From Planctomycetota bacterium (lineage in GTDB: Bacteria > Planctomycetota > Planctomycetia > Gemmatales > Gemmataceae): 53,557 nucleotides of DNA. Both the position numbers and the translations under genes were made by a program. The notes below the pieces were generated by a model, which saw only the letters and a program-made list of their open reading frames with translations, ran no database searches and had not been told where the DNA came from. This document shows positions 52,812 to 53,557 of this stretch, one piece after another (the stretch's first letter is position 1; each line of letters starts with the position of its first letter). The DNA lies in the NCBI GenBank assembly GCA_003669555.1, contig QWOS01000009.1, positions 1-53,557 of the forward strand. Reading direction: 5' to 3'.

Positions 52812-53494
52812 CCGAACTGCCGGGCGGGGCGCGGCTGGAACCGCTGGGCGATCAGGGAGTGCTGCTGCGCTTCCCCGACGAGGCCAGTGCCATGGCTTGG
52901 GCGGAGGGTGCCCGTCTCGCCAGAATCGGGGGCTGGGAGGTAGTGCCCGCCTACCGCACCGTGGCGGTGTTCGCCCCTTTGGCCACCTTCCCTCTGGAGG
53001 AGGTGGTGGCCAAACTCAGCGGCGTGGTCCCGTCGGCTGGGGTACGCCCCGGCCGCCTGATCACCATTCCCTGCTGCTACCCCCTGGGGCCTGACCTGGC
53101 CTCGGCTGCCGAGGCGCTGCGCCTGACCCCCGCGCAATTGCAAACCAGCCACCATGAGCGCGAGTATCGCGTTTTTGCCATCGGCTTTGTGCCCGGATTC
53201 CCCTACCTGGGATGGCTCGATGACGCCATCGCCGGGCTCGACCGCCTGCCCTCACCTCGCACCCGGGTGCCGGCGGGCTCGGTGGGGATCACGGGCCGGC
53301 AGACGGGTGTTTACCCCTCCGAAGTGCCCGGGGGCTGGCAGTTGATCGGCCGCACCCCATGCCGGCTGGCAGATCTGACCGAGGGTGATACCGGCTGGTT
53401 TGCACTGCGCCCCGGCGACCGGGTGCGTTTCACGCCCATCCATGAGGTGGACTTCGACCAACTGGCTGGATCACGGCCCACCGTGGCGGACTGA
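52766..53494 (+). CDS. pxpB: 5-oxoprolinase subunit B (KipI/PxpB family)
   Basis: 242 aa. The C-terminal half carries AIGFVPGFPYLGWL, PRTRVPAGSVGITGRQTGVYP and PGGWQLIGRTPC, the strong signature of PxpB (formerly KipI / allophanate hydrolase subunit 1-like). With PxpA and PxpC it cleaves 5-oxoproline to glutamate using ATP. The ATG lies inside rhaB; no start codon is available between the rhaB stop and position 52858, so the 46-bp overlap appears real. The partner pxpC normally follows directly, but no pxpC-like start is visible in the remaining 63 bases. Confidence 0.9.
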   Translation: MDGTLPTVPGPGGSVTELPGGARLEPLGDQGVLLRFPDEASAMAWAEGARLARIGGWEVVPAYRTVAVFAPLATFPLEEVVAKLSGVVPSAGVRPGRLITIPCCYPLGPDLASAAEALRLTPAQLQTSHHEREYRVFAIGFVPGFPYLGWLDDAIAGLDRLPSPRTRVPAGSVGITGRQTGVYPSEVPGGWQLIGRTPCRLADLTEGDTGWFALRPGDRVRFTPIHEVDFDQLAGSRPTVAD

Positions 53495-53557
53495 ACGCAC
53501 CCATGCGTCCAGCGCTGGCCACCAGACCAGCGGACGAACGGCGGATGTCAGGCCACA
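53471..53557 (-). CDS. Possible 3' end of a convergent gene
   Basis: On the minus strand a frame open to the window edge ends with TGA at 53471-53473 and reads ...RPLVWWPALDAWVRSVRHGGP. It overlaps the pxpB end by 24 bp. It is too short to identify and may be a chance frame. Confidence 0.2.
   Translation of the reverse strand, partial: CGLTSAVRPLVWWPALDAWVRSVRHGGP

Noticed and set aside
53503-53557. ATG after pxpB as a possible pxpC start
   Set aside because: The visible residues (MRPALATRPAD) lack the usual pxpC start pattern and no ribosome site precedes it.

Overview
The window looks like chromosomal DNA of a planctomycete, most likely from the Gemmata/Zavarzinella side of the phylum. 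The evidence is the combination of: giant secreted beta-repeat proteins whose N-terminus carries a LEDRITPA-type motif; a planctomycete-style ECF sigma factor; a Ser/Thr kinase fused to WD40 repeats; a secreted sulfatase; a DUF1080 (3-keto-disaccharide hydrolase-like) protein; and a short extra SecA-like ATPase. GC is high in most genes, with a few visibly AT-richer patches. No rRNA, tRNA, CRISPR array, intact insertion sequence or phage module was seen.

Layout. 1-5115 is the 3' part of a giant surface protein (5' end outside the window). 5116-8105 is a degraded, AT-richer interval holding a DNA glycosylase, a DUF2975 membrane protein, the tail of a zinc-ribbon-like gene, and a decayed third copy of the giant gene's 3' end. 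8106-20141 is a complete giant paralogue of about 4011 aa. 20373-27302 (all minus strand) holds an M28 peptidase, queC-queE for the 7-deazaguanine pathway, a PPi-type phosphofructokinase and a SNF2 helicase. 27303-28253 has no convincing gene. 28254-31747 holds a sulfatase, a small membrane protein, an ECF sigma factor and a secreted protein of unknown function. 32049-38809 is a plus-strand run: WD40 Ser/Thr kinase, amino acid/ethanolamine-type permease, MOSC protein, fumarylacetoacetate-hydrolase-family protein and AhpD-like protein. 38899-43093 (minus) holds a SecA-like ATPase, an aldehyde dehydrogenase and a HAD phosphatase. 43441-49632 is a rearranged locus built from a DUF1080 gene and rnr. 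49663-53494 holds a YhaM-type exoribonuclease, a DCC-family protein, rhamnulokinase and a 5-oxoprolinase subunit.

How the genes fit together. The giant proteins, M28 peptidase, sulfatase, DUF1080 protein and alpha/beta hydrolase are all predicted to be exported and would work at the cell surface or in the periplasm, fitting a polysaccharide-degrading lifestyle. QueC and QueE share an operon. The kinase-permease-MOSC-hydratase-AhpD run may be a signalling-linked uptake and catabolism unit. RNase R and the YhaM-type nuclease form an RNA-decay pair.

The most interesting structure is 44098-48212. The 3' ends of the convergent DUF1080 and rnr genes appear to have been tandemly duplicated, and an AT-rich alpha/beta hydrolase gene now interrupts one rnr copy. 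Second is the relic third copy of the giant gene at about 7390-7830, whose left edge cuts a zinc-ribbon-like gene. All functional calls are by motif recognition by eye; no database search was run.
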